Shown here in pieces: positions 51,331-60,546 of a DNA stretch of 64,000 nt. The notes beneath the pieces were generated by a model. The model worked only from the letters and a program-made list of their open reading frames with translations, was not told where the DNA came from and ran no database searches. Within the stretch, counting starts at the first letter, position 1; the number at the start of each line of letters is the position of its first letter. The position numbers were made by a program, and so were the translations under genes. Location: positions 124,001 through 188,000 of the forward strand of contig NZ_CAKTFO010000004.1 of the NCBI RefSeq assembly GCF_934560975.1, given 5' to 3'. This DNA is from an uncultured Sphingomonas sp. Lineage in GTDB: Bacteria; Pseudomonadota; Alphaproteobacteria; Sphingomonadales; Sphingomonadaceae.

Positions 51331-52245
51331 TCATTCCGGCAGGAAGTCGGGCACCGACAGGTAACGCTCGCCCGTGTCGTAGTTGAAGCCCAACACGCGC
51401 GCGCCCGGTTGCTCCCGCAACTTCTGAGCGATCGCCGCGAGCGTCGCGCCGGAGGAGATGCCAACCAGCAGCCCTTCTTCGCTGGCGGAGCGGCGGGCAT
51501 ATTCCTTGGCATCGTTCGGATCGACCTGGATCACGCCGTCGAGCGCCCCGGTGTGGAGGTTACGCGGGATGAAGCCGGCGCCGATGCCCTGGATCGGGTG
51601 CGGCCCTGGCTGCCCGCCGGAAATAACCGGCGACAAGGTTGGCTCGACCGCAAACACCTTCAGGTTCGGCCATGCCTGCTTCAGTGTTTCGCCCACGCCG
51701 GTGATATGCCCGCCCGTGCCGACCCCGGTGATCAGCATGTCGATCGGCGTATCGGCGAAATCCGCCAGGATCTCCCGCGCGGTGGTGTTGACGTGGACGT
51801 TGATGTTGGCCGGATTCTCGAACTGCTGCGGCATCCACGCGCCGGGCGTCTCGGCCACGATCTCCAGCGCACGCTCGATCGCGCCCTTCATGCCCTTTTC
51901 GCGCGGGGTCAGGTCGAACTTCGCCCCATAAGCCAGCATCAGCCGCCGCCGCTCCAGGCTCATGCTCTCCGGCATCACCAGCGTCAGCTTGTAGCCCTTT
52001 ACCGCCGCCACCATCGCCAGCCCGACGCCGGTATTGCCCGACGTCGGCTCGACGATGGTGCCGCCCGGCTGCAACTCGCCGGAGGCCTCCGCCGCCTCGA
52101 TCATGGCGAGCGCGATCCGGTCCTTGATCGATCCGGCGGGGTTGGCCCGTTCGGACTTCACCCACACTTCCACGTCCGCGAACAGGCGCGACAGCCGGAT
52201 GTGCGGCGTGCTGCCGATGGTTTCCAGAACCGAGTTGACCTTCAT
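51331..52245 (-). CDS. cysK: Cysteine synthase A
   Basis: A 304-residue PLP enzyme making cysteine from O-acetylserine and sulfide. The PLP lysine is in NPAGSIKDRIAL, the serine loop is VEPTSGNTGVGLAM, and the phosphate-binding glycines are in GVGTGGHITGVG. FIPRNL and the final VGISSGATLAA are typical. The stop of the MFS gene upstream overlaps its start by 4 bases, so both are on one transcript. Confidence 0.95.
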   Translation of the reverse strand: MKVNSVLETIGSTPHIRLSRLFADVEVWVKSERANPAGSIKDRIALAMIEAAEASGELQPGGTIVEPTSGNTGVGLAMVAAVKGYKLTLVMPESMSLERRRLMLAYGAKFDLTPREKGMKGAIERALEIVAETPGAWMPQQFENPANINVHVNTTAREILADFADTPIDMLITGVGTGGHITGVGETLKQAWPNLKVFAVEPTLSPVISGGQPGPHPIQGIGAGFIPRNLHTGALDGVIQVDPNDAKEYARRSASEEGLLVGISSGATLAAIAQKLREQPGARVLGFNYDTGERYLSVPDFLPE

Positions 52246-53519
52246 TTTGCCATCTCCTCGCCAGGCATATTCTCAAGCGTCGTCGGTGGATCGAACGTTC
52301 GCGCGCGAACCAGTTCGGGGAACAATCGGGACCACAGGATGGTCACGCCGATCGCGCCCAAACCACCCAGAACCACGGCGGGCACCGCGCCGATCAGCGC
52401 CGCCAGGAACCCGCTCTCCGCCTCGCCAAGTTCGTTCGAGCCGGAGATGAACAGGGTGGACACCGCGCCCACCCGGCCGCGCATGTCGTTCGGGGTCCAG
52501 ATCTGGATCAAGGATTGGCGCACATAGACCGACATCATGTCGCATGCGCCCAGCACCGCCAGACAGGCGAGCGACAGCGTCAGGTGGCGCGACAGGCCGA
52601 ACACCACCGTACAGGCCCCGAACAAAGCCACCGCCACCAGCATCTTCACGCCGACATCGCGTTTCAGCGGCCGGAACGCGAACCACAGCGCCATTGCGGC
52701 GGAGCCCAGGGCAGGGGCGGCCCGAAGATGGCCCAGTCCCTCGGCCCCCACGTGCAGGATGTCGCGGGCGTAGATGGGCAGCATCGCCGTCGCACCACCC
52801 AGCAGCACCGCGAACAGATCGAGGCTGATCGCGCCCAGCACCAGTCGGTTCCGGCGGACATAGCTGAGCCCGTCGATCATCTGCCGCCAGGGATTGGCCT
52901 TGCGGTCCAGCTCCGTCTTGGGGATCGGACCGATGAACATCAGCGATCCGCTGGCGACCAGGAACAGGATCGTGGAAACCGTGTATGGCATCCAGTGCGC
53001 GCCGGCATAGAGGTAGCCGCCCAGCGCCGGCCCGGCGATGGCGCCCGTCTGCCACGCGACCGAGGACGCCGCGATCGCGGTCGGCAGCACGGCGGCGGGC
53101 ACCAGATTAGGGGCAAGCGCCCCGATTGCGGGGTTGGCAAAGGCGCGGCACACCCCCAGCAGGGCCGCCACCACATAGATCGCCGCCAGGCTGGTCGTGT
53201 TGTGGAACGCCAGCAGCGCCAGCCAGGCGGCGCACAGCGCCTCGACCAGCAGGACGATCCGCCCGATCCAGCGCCGATCGACTCGGTCCGCGGTCCATCC
53301 GGTGATCAGGGTCAACGCCGCGAGGGGCAGGAATTGCGCGACGCCGATCATGCCGAGGTGAAAGGCCGCTTCCCTGGGCGCGAGTGTGCGGCGGGCAATG
53401 TCGTAGACCTGCCAGCCGATCACCACCACCATGGCATTCTGCGCCAGGGTGGTGGCGAAGCGCGCGCACCAATAGAAGCGATAGTCGCGGAACGAAAAGG
53501 GGGAGGGCGTCGTCGCCAT
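52242..53519 (-). CDS. MFS transporter (EntS-like)
   Basis: A 425-residue transporter with 11 to 12 hydrophobic segments. RDYRFYWCARFATTLAQNAMVVVIGWQVYDIARR is typical of EntS-like MFS proteins, which export siderophores or drugs, and ITGWTADRVDRRWIGR marks the loop between helices 2 and 3. The substrate is unknown. It is upstream of and overlaps cysK by 4 bases, perhaps linking export to sulfur metabolism, although simple operon adjacency is enough to explain it. Confidence 0.85.
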   Translation of the reverse strand: MATTPSPFSFRDYRFYWCARFATTLAQNAMVVVIGWQVYDIARRTLAPREAAFHLGMIGVAQFLPLAALTLITGWTADRVDRRWIGRIVLLVEALCAAWLALLAFHNTTSLAAIYVVAALLGVCRAFANPAIGALAPNLVPAAVLPTAIAASSVAWQTGAIAGPALGGYLYAGAHWMPYTVSTILFLVASGSLMFIGPIPKTELDRKANPWRQMIDGLSYVRRNRLVLGAISLDLFAVLLGGATAMLPIYARDILHVGAEGLGHLRAAPALGSAAMALWFAFRPLKRDVGVKMLVAVALFGACTVVFGLSRHLTLSLACLAVLGACDMMSVYVRQSLIQIWTPNDMRGRVGAVSTLFISGSNELGEAESGFLAALIGAVPAVVLGGLGAIGVTILWSRLFPELVRARTFDPPTTLENMPGEEMAK

Positions 53520-53607
53520 GCTCCGACTATTGGCGGCTCATGGCGGTAGCCGCAACCATATCGTTGCTATGGTGTGGCAAAGGAGAGAGCCGGTCGCCGT
53601 TCGGGCG

Positions 53608-53645
53608 AAAGCGGGCGCTCCGGTTTATCGCACCGAAGCGCCCGC
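53608..53645 (-). terminator. Terminator of the alpha/beta hydrolase gene
   Basis: GCGGGCGCT (53611-53619) pairs with AGCGCCCGC (53637-53645); after a C/A mismatch CGGT pairs with ACCG around loop TTATCGC. On the minus strand it is followed by TTT (53610-53608). It lies just beyond the hydrolase stop at 53652. Confidence 0.75.
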
Positions 53646-53651
53646 CGATGA

Positions 53652-54476
53652 TCAGGATTGGGCGAGCGCGAGCAGGTCGGCGGTCAGCCGGTCCCTGGCC
53701 GTCACGTTCAGGCCATGTGGCTCGCCATGATATTCGATCAGCTCGGCATGGGCGATGCCGGCCGCCGCCTGGCGCGCCGAGGGTTCGATCGGAACCGTCT
53801 TGTCGCTGGTGCCGTGGATGATCATGGTCGGCACGGTGAAGGCGGGCAGGTCCGGGCGGAAATCGGTCCGGCCGAATGCATCCACGCAGTCCAGCATGCC
53901 CTTGATCCCGGCCATCGCCGCCATCCGCTCGAATGCGTGCAGCACCTGCTGGCTGACCGGACTGGTGATATAGCCCACGCCATAGAATTGCTCCGCGAAC
54001 TGGGCGAAAAAGCCGAACCGGTCCTTGCGGATCTGCGCCTTGATCTGGTCCTCGAACACGCTTTCGTCGACCCCGTGGGGGTTGCTGTCGTCCTTCAGCA
54101 GATAGGCCACCACGGAGGAGACCAGCCCGGCCTTCACCACGCCTTTGCCGCCGTGGCGCGACATGTAGCGGGCGACCTCGCCACCGCCCATGGAGAAGCC
54201 GACCAGGGTCGCGTCGGTGACGCCGGTCTGCTCGATCACCTGCGCCAAATCGTCGGACAGCGTGTCATAGTCATAGCCGTCCCATGGCTGGCCCGACCGT
54301 CCGAAGCCGCGCCTGTCATAGGCGATCACGCGATGCCCTGCCTCGGCGAGCGCAAGCGCATGGTCGTCCCAGCTGTCAGCATTGAGCGGCCAGCCGTGGA
54401 GCAGGATCACCGGGCGGCCCGATCCCCAATCCTTGACGTAGATGTCGACGTTGTCGCGCGTCTTGATGAACGGCAT
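53652..54476 (-). CDS. Alpha/beta hydrolase (chloroperoxidase/esterase-like)
   Basis: A 274-residue alpha/beta hydrolase. VILLHGWPLNADSWD is the oxyanion part, VIAYDRRGFGRSGQPWDGYDYDTLSDDL is typical of the non-haem chloroperoxidase group, the nucleophile is in VGFSMGGGEVARY, the acid is Asp in HGTSDKTVPIE, and the His is in EYHGEPHGLN. The enzyme probably acts as an esterase in vivo. There is no signal. It lies 59 bases downstream of the second MFS gene on the same strand. Confidence 0.88.
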   Translation of the reverse strand: MPFIKTRDNVDIYVKDWGSGRPVILLHGWPLNADSWDDHALALAEAGHRVIAYDRRGFGRSGQPWDGYDYDTLSDDLAQVIEQTGVTDATLVGFSMGGGEVARYMSRHGGKGVVKAGLVSSVVAYLLKDDSNPHGVDESVFEDQIKAQIRKDRFGFFAQFAEQFYGVGYITSPVSQQVLHAFERMAAMAGIKGMLDCVDAFGRTDFRPDLPAFTVPTMIIHGTSDKTVPIEPSARQAAAGIAHAELIEYHGEPHGLNVTARDRLTADLLALAQS

Positions 54477-54535
54477 GTCACCCTCCTCGATAATCCCGGC
54501 CCCAACGCGTTGGGAACGAAAAGGGGCTCATCCGC

Positions 54536-56053
54536 TCATGCGCCGTGGAATTCCGCGCGCGCGCCCGCTTCGGCGGCATGGGCCTCGCCGCGTCGCGGAT
54601 TGCGGATCGACGGGCGCAGGCGCGCAAGGCTGCACCCCGCCGCCGCCACGGTCAGTACGGCCGCGATCGCCGCCGGGACGGCCGACGATCCGAAGTTCAT
54701 GGCCAGCAACGCCGCCACCAGGGTCGCGCCCACCGTCTGCCCGGTCAGGCGTGTGGTGGAGATCAGGCCGCCAGCCGAGGCGGCCCTTTCGCGCGGCGCC
54801 GACCCCACGATCAGCCGCGCGTTGGGCGACAGATACAGGCCGAAGCCGGCTCCGGTCAGCGCCATCCGCCACGCCACATCGAAATAGGACGGATCGGCGG
54901 GCAGGAACGCGAGCAGCAGCAGGCCTGCCGTGGCGATGCCCATGCCGATCCCGCCCAGCAATCCCGCTGGATACCGATCCGACAGCGCGCCCGCGGTCGG
55001 CGCCACGATCATGGTCGTCAGCGGCCAGGGGGCGATCACCGCGCCCACCTCGCCCGGCGTCAGGCCAAAGCCGTGTTGCAGGCGGAAGGGCAGGCTCAGC
55101 AGCAGCGTCATGGACGCCACGAACGCAAGGAACGCGCCGGCCGTGGACAAGGCCAGCACCGGGCGGGCGAGCAGGTCCACCGGCAGGATCGGCGCAGCCT
55201 CCCGCCGCTCGTGCAGGACGAGGCCGATCGTGAAACCGATCCCGATCACGACGATCGCGCCGCTGACGACCGGGGAACTGCCATGCACCATCGCCTCCAG
55301 CCCCGCGATCAGCAGCCCGAACGTCGCCATGTTCAGCATCGCGCCGGCCAGATTGTAGCGGCCCGGCCGCGCGGGCACATCCGGCAGCGCCGACCGCCCG
55401 AGCCACAGGGACAGCAGCGCGAAGGGCGCTCCGACGGCGAACACCCACGGCCATGGCGCGATCCCCAGGATCAACCCGCCCGCGGTCGGCGCCATCGCGC
55501 CCGCGATCGATACCACCACGCTGTTGACCCCCAGGCCGCGCCCCAGCTGTTCGGGAGGATAGATGTGCCGGATCAGCGCCGACATCACCGACAGGGCCGC
55601 CGCAGCACCGATGGATTGCAGCACCCGCACCACCAGCAGGAAGGGCAGGCTGTTGGCGAAAAAGCAGAGGATCGTGGCAAGCGTGAACACGGCCTGTCCG
55701 GCCTGATAGAGCCGCTTCAACCCGATCAGGTCGCCCAGCGCCGACAAGGGCAGCAGCAGCATCACCAGGGTCAGCTGATACACTGTCACCACCAGCACCG
55801 CCGACGACGAATCCACCCCCAGGTCGCGGGCGATGGTCGGCAGGGCGACGGTGGCGATCGCGCCGTCGATCACGGTCAGCAACGTGCCCAGGCTGATCGC
55901 GGCGATCGCCACGTAACGCTGGCGTGGCGGCAGTCCGGGGGGCGGACCCGCGCTGTTCCCGGCCGTCGCTATGTTGTCGCCAAGTTCGTCTTGCTGGACT
56001 CGGACGGCGACATCCGTAAACGGCAACGGCGCATCATTGGAGTTTTCTGGCAT
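54536..56053 (-). CDS. MFS transporter of DHA2 type (drug resistance)
   Basis: A 505-residue transporter with about 14 hydrophobic segments, the DHA2 count. RYVAIAAISLGTLLTVIDGAIATVALPTIARDLGVD carries the DHA2 helix-1 motif with its Asp, followed by VLVVTVYQLTLVMLLLPLSALGDLIGLKRLYQ, then RVLQSIGAAAALSVMSALI. The drug or substrate is unknown. The only plausible start, ATG 56053, shares two bases with the asd ATG on the other strand and has no clear ribosome site, so a TTG or CTG start further in is possible. Confidence 0.88.
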   Translation of the reverse strand: MPENSNDAPLPFTDVAVRVQQDELGDNIATAGNSAGPPPGLPPRQRYVAIAAISLGTLLTVIDGAIATVALPTIARDLGVDSSSAVLVVTVYQLTLVMLLLPLSALGDLIGLKRLYQAGQAVFTLATILCFFANSLPFLLVVRVLQSIGAAAALSVMSALIRHIYPPEQLGRGLGVNSVVVSIAGAMAPTAGGLILGIAPWPWVFAVGAPFALLSLWLGRSALPDVPARPGRYNLAGAMLNMATFGLLIAGLEAMVHGSSPVVSGAIVVIGIGFTIGLVLHERREAAPILPVDLLARPVLALSTAGAFLAFVASMTLLLSLPFRLQHGFGLTPGEVGAVIAPWPLTTMIVAPTAGALSDRYPAGLLGGIGMGIATAGLLLLAFLPADPSYFDVAWRMALTGAGFGLYLSPNARLIVGSAPRERAASAGGLISTTRLTGQTVGATLVAALLAMNFGSSAVPAAIAAVLTVAAAGCSLARLRPSIRNPRRGEAHAAEAGARAEFHGA

Positions 56054-57080
56054 GGGTTACCGTGTGGTCGTCGCGGGCGCGACCGGGAATGTCGGTCGTG
56101 AAATGCTCAACATCCTGGCGGAGCGGGAGTTTCCGGCGGATGAAATTGCGGCACTGGCGTCGTCGCGTTCCACCGGCGACGTGATCGACTTCGGTGAAAG
56201 CGGCAAGACGCTGACCGTCAAGAATATCGAGCATTTCGACTGGAGCGGCTGGGACTTCGCCCTGTTCGCGATCGGATCGGAAGCGACCAAGAAATATGCA
56301 CCGATCGCCGCCGCCGCAGGCTGCACGGTGATCGACAATTCGTCGCTGTATCGGATGGACCCGGATGTTCCCCTGATCGTGCCGGAGGTGAACCCCGAGG
56401 CGATCGACGGCTATCGCGCGCGCAACATCATCGCCAACCCGAACTGCTCCACCGCGCAGATGGTGGTTGCGCTGAAGCCGCTGCACGACGTGGCCCGGAT
56501 CAAGCGGGTGGTGGTCGCGACCTACCAGTCCGTGTCGGGCGCGGGCAAGGACGGGATGGACGAGCTGTTCGAGCAGAGCCGCAACATCTTCGTCGGCGAT
56601 CCGGCCGAGCCGAAGAAGTTCACCAAGCAGATCGCCTTCAACGTCATCCCGCACATCGACAGCTTCCTGGACGACGGTTCGACCAAGGAAGAATGGAAGA
56701 TGGTGGTCGAAACCAAGAAGATCCTGGATCCCAGGATCAAGGTGACCGCCACCTGCGTCCGCGTTCCCGTGTTCGTCGGCCACTCCGAAGCCATCAACAT
56801 CGAGTTCGAGGACGAAATCTCCGCCAGGCAGGCGCAGGACATCCTGCGCGAAGCTCCGGGCGTGATGCTGGTCGATAAGCGCGAGGATGGCGGCTATGTC
56901 ACGCCGGTCGAATGCGTCGGCGAATATGCCACCTATATCAGCCGGGTGCGCGAGGATTCGACCATCGACAACGGCCTCAACCTATGGTGCGTCAGCGACA
57001 ATCTGCGCAAGGGCGCGGCGCTGAACGCGGTGCAGATTGCGGAACTGCTCGGCCGTCGTCACCTCAAGAAGGCCGACTGA
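56052..57080 (+). CDS. asd: Aspartate-semialdehyde dehydrogenase
   Basis: A 342-residue enzyme for the branch to lysine, threonine, methionine and diaminopimelate. GYRVVVAGATGNVGREML is the NADP loop, ASSRSTG follows, and the catalytic Cys is in NIIANPNCSTAQMVVAL. TYQSVSGAGKDGMDEL and RVPVFVGHSEAINIEFE are also typical. The start ATG 56052 overlaps the divergent MFS start; GGAG lies ten bases upstream. Its promoter must therefore lie inside the MFS coding region or be short. Confidence 0.96.
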   Translation: MGYRVVVAGATGNVGREMLNILAEREFPADEIAALASSRSTGDVIDFGESGKTLTVKNIEHFDWSGWDFALFAIGSEATKKYAPIAAAAGCTVIDNSSLYRMDPDVPLIVPEVNPEAIDGYRARNIIANPNCSTAQMVVALKPLHDVARIKRVVVATYQSVSGAGKDGMDELFEQSRNIFVGDPAEPKKFTKQIAFNVIPHIDSFLDDGSTKEEWKMVVETKKILDPRIKVTATCVRVPVFVGHSEAINIEFEDEISARQAQDILREAPGVMLVDKREDGGYVTPVECVGEYATYISRVREDSTIDNGLNLWCVSDNLRKGAALNAVQIAELLGRRHLKKAD

Positions 57081-57092
57081 ACCTGCGGGGAA

Positions 57093-57112
57093 GGGGCGTC
57101 GCCTGGCGCCCC
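57093..57112 (+). terminator. Stem-loop after asd
   Basis: GGGGCGTC (57093-57100) pairs with GGCGCCCC (57105-57112) with one T-G pair and loop GCCT, 12 bases beyond the asd stop. There is no T-run. Confidence 0.5.
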
Positions 57113-57219
57113 GTCATCACGGATGCCGCCTGTGCTTCATGCCAGGCGGCGGTCGCACCCGACCTTACGCAACCGCTTGCGAAATGATCCGTTGCCCTCT
57201 TCGACCAGGGAGACGGATG

Positions 57220-57480
57220 ATGGACATTTCCAAGGGCAATGTGGTGGAACGGGTCGCCCGCGTGCTGGCAGGCCAACGGTTGAGCGCCAATGCCAAGGGC
57301 GACAACAGCCACGCCGGGGCGGAAGTGGACGCGGCTTGGCCGGAGCATGTGGACGATGCAGTGGCGGTGCTGAAGACCTTGCGCGAACCTGACGCGCGCA
57401 TGGCGGCCGCCGGCGACCCGGTGGTGTGGGAACGGATGATCCGGGCCGCCATGCCCGACGATCAGGTCGCGACCGCCTGA
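57220..57480 (+). CDS. Small conserved-looking hypothetical protein (86 residues)
   Basis: A soluble protein, starting MDISKGNVVERVARVLAGQRLSANAKG, with HAGAEVDAAWPEHVDDAVAVLKTLREPDARMAAAGD and ending WERMIRAAMPDDQVATA. It is mostly helical and charged. The ATG at 57220 has AGGGAG seven bases before it; an ATG three bases earlier is too close. The frame to 57037 upstream is Arg-rich. I do not recognise a family, though the form is like small sphingomonad proteins. It lies alone, converging with the M28 peptidase gene. Confidence 0.65.
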   Translation: MDISKGNVVERVARVLAGQRLSANAKGDNSHAGAEVDAAWPEHVDDAVAVLKTLREPDARMAAAGDPVVWERMIRAAMPDDQVATA

Positions 57481-57496
57481 TCGTCGGCCGTGCCCG

Positions 57497-58873
57497 TCAC
57501 TCGCCCGTGGCGGTGGCGGGCGGCGGCGTCAGTTCCACGGGATCGTTGGCCAGCACCGCGAGCGCGGCCGTCCATGCCGCCACATTCTGGCGCAGCTGGG
57601 CCGGATCGACCTTGTCCAGCGTGTCGTCGGCGGTGTGGTGCAGGTCGAAATAGCGCAACCCGTCCTGCCGCAGGTCCATGACGGCGGTGCCGGTCGCCGC
57701 CGTGGGCTCCACATCGGTGCCGCCATGCGCTGCGCCGTGCGATCGGGTGATGCCCAACGGCGCCAGCACCTCGCTCAGCCTTTCCACCATTGGATTGCCC
57801 TGCGCACCCGTATTCACCGCCAGGCTCCACACCCGATCCGCGCCGAAGTCCGATTCGGCCACGACCATGTGCTTCTCCGCCCCATGCGCCTTGGCGTAGG
57901 CATCGCCGCCGAAGCCGCCGACCTCCTCCGCGCCGAACCAGACGATGCGGATCGTGCGGCGGGGCTGGCCCGCATCCATGATCCTTTTGGCGGCGGCGGT
58001 GGTGATCGCAACGCCGGTGGCATCGTCGATCGCGCCCGTTCCCAGATCCCAGCTGTCGAGATGGCCGCCGATCAGGATGATGCCGGCTTTCGGATCGCTG
58101 CCCGGCACTTCCGCAACGACATTGCCGGATTGCGCACGGCCGGTCAGGCGGGTCGCGACCTCCAGGTGCAGCTTTACCGGCTTGCCGCGCGCCAGGATGC
58201 GGTCGAGCTGCTCGGCATCCACCGTGGACAGCGCCGCCGCCGGGATCGACCGGGTGCCTTCGGGAAAGCGGGTCACGCCGGTATGCGGCACGCGATGATG
58301 GTCGGTGCCGATCGACCGGATCAGGATCGCCGCCGCGCCCTTCTGGGCGGCCATGCCGGGTGCCACCGTGCGGATCGGGCTCAACGCGCCGTAGCTGCCG
58401 CCGTCCTGCTGCGCCGCCATGTGGTGCGTGACGTAGACGATCTTGCCTGCGATCGCGGCGGCCGGCGCCGCCTTCAGCGCCGCCAGCCCGTCGAACGCGA
58501 CGACGTCGGCATCGATGCCCGCCTTGGGCGTCGATCCGCTATAGCCCAGCGCCGCGATGGCGAGCGTCTGCGGGAAGGGGCTCAGCACCGTCGCACTGGC
58601 CGCGCCGCGATCCCAGCGTGGCATGGTGAACGGCTCGATCCGGACGTTGGCAAAGCCCAGCGCCTTCAGCCTGGCCACCGCCCACTCGCGCGAGCGTGCC
58701 TCGCTCTCGGTCGCGGCAAGGCGCTGGCCGACTTCGGTGGTCAGGCCTTCGGTGATGCTCCACGCCAGGGTGTCGGTCTGCGCCGCCGCATCGCGCAGGG
58801 CTGCGGGATCATGCGCCGCAACGGCCGGGAACAGAGGTAAAGCGGCAAAGGACAGCAACAGGCGGCGCAGCAT
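57497..58873 (-). CDS. M28 family zinc peptidase, exported
   Basis: A 458-residue protein with a signal peptide (RRLLLSFAALPLFPAVAA) and a protease-associated-type domain before the catalytic part. The metal ligands are His in GGHLDSWDLGTGAIDDATG with Asp, Glu-Glu in FGAEEVGGFGG, Asp in AESDFGADRV, and His in LHHTADDT. This is the pattern of M28 aminopeptidases or carboxypeptidases of the glutamate carboxypeptidase-like group. It should act in the periplasm or outside. It converges with the small 86-residue gene. Confidence 0.92.
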   Translation of the reverse strand: MLRRLLLSFAALPLFPAVAAHDPAALRDAAAQTDTLAWSITEGLTTEVGQRLAATESEARSREWAVARLKALGFANVRIEPFTMPRWDRGAASATVLSPFPQTLAIAALGYSGSTPKAGIDADVVAFDGLAALKAAPAAAIAGKIVYVTHHMAAQQDGGSYGALSPIRTVAPGMAAQKGAAAILIRSIGTDHHRVPHTGVTRFPEGTRSIPAAALSTVDAEQLDRILARGKPVKLHLEVATRLTGRAQSGNVVAEVPGSDPKAGIILIGGHLDSWDLGTGAIDDATGVAITTAAAKRIMDAGQPRRTIRIVWFGAEEVGGFGGDAYAKAHGAEKHMVVAESDFGADRVWSLAVNTGAQGNPMVERLSEVLAPLGITRSHGAAHGGTDVEPTAATGTAVMDLRQDGLRYFDLHHTADDTLDKVDPAQLRQNVAAWTAALAVLANDPVELTPPPATATGE

Positions 58874-59135
58874 TGGCGAGGAACCTCCAGCGGATCAGAA
58901 CGCCAATCTTTGTGCCACCCTCACCCGCCCACGACAATCCGCCGCCGAAACAATCAGCGATAATCGGCAGGATGGCGGTGTTGGCTGGCCAGCATGGCCA
59001 AAGCGACAATGACCAGAACGGCGTGAGCGACATCGCTTCAGCCATGCGCTTCGCACACCCGCCTGCTCGTGACGCTTCAATCGATGCGATCGGCCGGGGC
59101 TGGCGATCAACGCTCGCAGTCGCTATTTGCATCCC

Positions 59136-60068
59136 ATGAACGAGCCGTTGCCGATCCGCCCCGAACGTGTCCGCAAGCCCGACTGGATCCGCGTCAAGGC
59201 GCCCACCTCGGCCGGATTCGCGGCGACCCGCGCCCTGATGCGCGCCAAGAGCCTGACCACGGTGTGCGAAGAGGCGGCGTGCCCGAATATCGGCGAATGC
59301 TGGTCCAAGAAGCATGCCACCGTGATGATCCTGGGCGACACCTGCACCCGGGCTTGCGCCTTCTGCAACGTCAAGACGGGCATGCCGCGCGCGGTTGATC
59401 CGATGGAGCCGCAGAATGTGGCGGACGCGGCGGCGCAGATGGGGCTGGAGCATATCGTCGTCACGTCAGTCGATCGCGACGATCTGCCCGATGGCGGCGC
59501 CAGGCAGTTCGTGAAGGTGATCGAGGCGATCCGCCGCGCCAATCCGACCACCACCATCGAGATCCTGACGCCCGATTTCCGCAACAAGCACGAAGCGGCG
59601 GTGGAGGCGATCGTCGCCGCGCGGCCGGACGTCTACAATCACAATCTGGAAACCGTACCCAGGCTGTATCCCACCATTCGCCCCGGCGCGCGTTATTACG
59701 CGTCGCTGCGCCTGCTGGAGCAGGTGAAGAAGCTCGACCCGTCGATCTTCACCAAGTCCGGCATCATGGTAGGACTAGGCGAGGAGCGGCTGGAGGTTCA
59801 TCAGGTGATGGACGACATGCGATCGGCCAACATCGATTTCCTGACCATGGGCCAATATCTTCAGCCCACGCCCAAACATGCCAAGGTGCAGGATTTCGTC
59901 ACCCCGCAGACGTTCGCGGCTTATGGCGCGATCGCGCGGGCCAAGGGCTTCCTGCTGGTGGCGGCCACGCCGCTCACCCGTTCCAGCTACCATGCGGGCG
60001 AGGATTTCGCGAAGATGAAGGCGGCGCGCGACGCGCAGCTCGGGCGCGCGGCCGTTGCCCAGGCATAA
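59136..60068 (+). CDS. lipA: Lipoyl synthase
   Basis: A 310-residue radical SAM enzyme that inserts sulfur into protein-bound octanoyl groups. The auxiliary cluster Cys are in TVCEEAACPNIGEC, and the radical SAM motif is in GDTCTRACAFCNVKTG. HNLETVPRLYP, TKSGIMVGLGE and RSSYHAGEDF are typical. ATG 59136 is preferred over the TTG at 59127. The stop lies 14 bases inside ratA, in another frame, so the two are coupled. The 262 bases before it hold no gene. Confidence 0.96.
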   Translation: MNEPLPIRPERVRKPDWIRVKAPTSAGFAATRALMRAKSLTTVCEEAACPNIGECWSKKHATVMILGDTCTRACAFCNVKTGMPRAVDPMEPQNVADAAAQMGLEHIVVTSVDRDDLPDGGARQFVKVIEAIRRANPTTTIEILTPDFRNKHEAAVEAIVAARPDVYNHNLETVPRLYPTIRPGARYYASLRLLEQVKKLDPSIFTKSGIMVGLGEERLEVHQVMDDMRSANIDFLTMGQYLQPTPKHAKVQDFVTPQTFAAYGAIARAKGFLLVAATPLTRSSYHAGEDFAKMKAARDAQLGRAAVAQA

Positions 60069-60546
60069 GGAAACCCGCCGGCTACCCTATACGCCGGAAC
60101 AGATGTTCGACCTGGTGGCCGATGTCGGCCGCTATGGTGAGTTCCTACCGTGGGTCACGGCGGTGCGCGTGCGCGAGGATAGCGATACGCTGATGGTGGC
60201 CGACGTGCTGGTCGGGTTCAAGGCCCTTCGCGAGAAGTTCACCTCCCGCGTTACCAAGGACCGGCCGAATCACATCCATGTCGATTATATCGAAGGGCCG
60301 CTGGCGCACCTCCACAACGACTGGACGTTCCGGCCGGACGGGGAAGGTGGGACGATGGTCGACTTCTGCGTCGACTTCGCTTTTCGCAGCCGTATCTTTG
60401 AAGCGATTGCCGGGCAGGTGTTCGACCGCGCGCTTCGCAAGATGATCGGCGCGTTCGAGGATCGTGCCGCCAAACTTTACGGTGCGGGATCCACGCCGGC
60501 GCCCTCCGGCGGCATCAGCAGTTCCAGCGCGCACAACGCCGCCTGA
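60055..60546 (+). CDS. Coq10/RatA family START-domain protein
   Basis: A 163-residue protein. RLPYTPEQMFDLVADVGRYGEFLPWVTAVRV and LVGFKALREKFTSRV, then FCVDFAFRSRIFEAIAGQVFDRALRKMIGAFEDRAAKLY are typical of the RatA/Coq10 family. RatA binds the 50S subunit in E. coli; Coq10 assists ubiquinone function. Which applies here is open. The start is TTG 60055, inside the end of lipA. The last ~20 residues are Pro/Ser-rich, and the end overlaps the convergent cinA by 70 bases. Confidence 0.85.
   Translation: MPRHKETRRLPYTPEQMFDLVADVGRYGEFLPWVTAVRVREDSDTLMVADVLVGFKALREKFTSRVTKDRPNHIHVDYIEGPLAHLHNDWTFRPDGEGGTMVDFCVDFAFRSRIFEAIAGQVFDRALRKMIGAFEDRAAKLYGAGSTPAPSGGISSSSAHNAA

Noticed and set aside
54545..56101. 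Long plus-strand frame opposite the DHA2-type MFS gene
   Set aside because: Gln/Arg/His-rich and repetitive; the MFS gene has membrane helices and family motifs.
60055..60546. RatA gene as part of a toxin-antitoxin system
   Set aside because: No RatB partner is seen downstream; the gene is coupled to lipA and is more simply a Coq10/START-domain protein.
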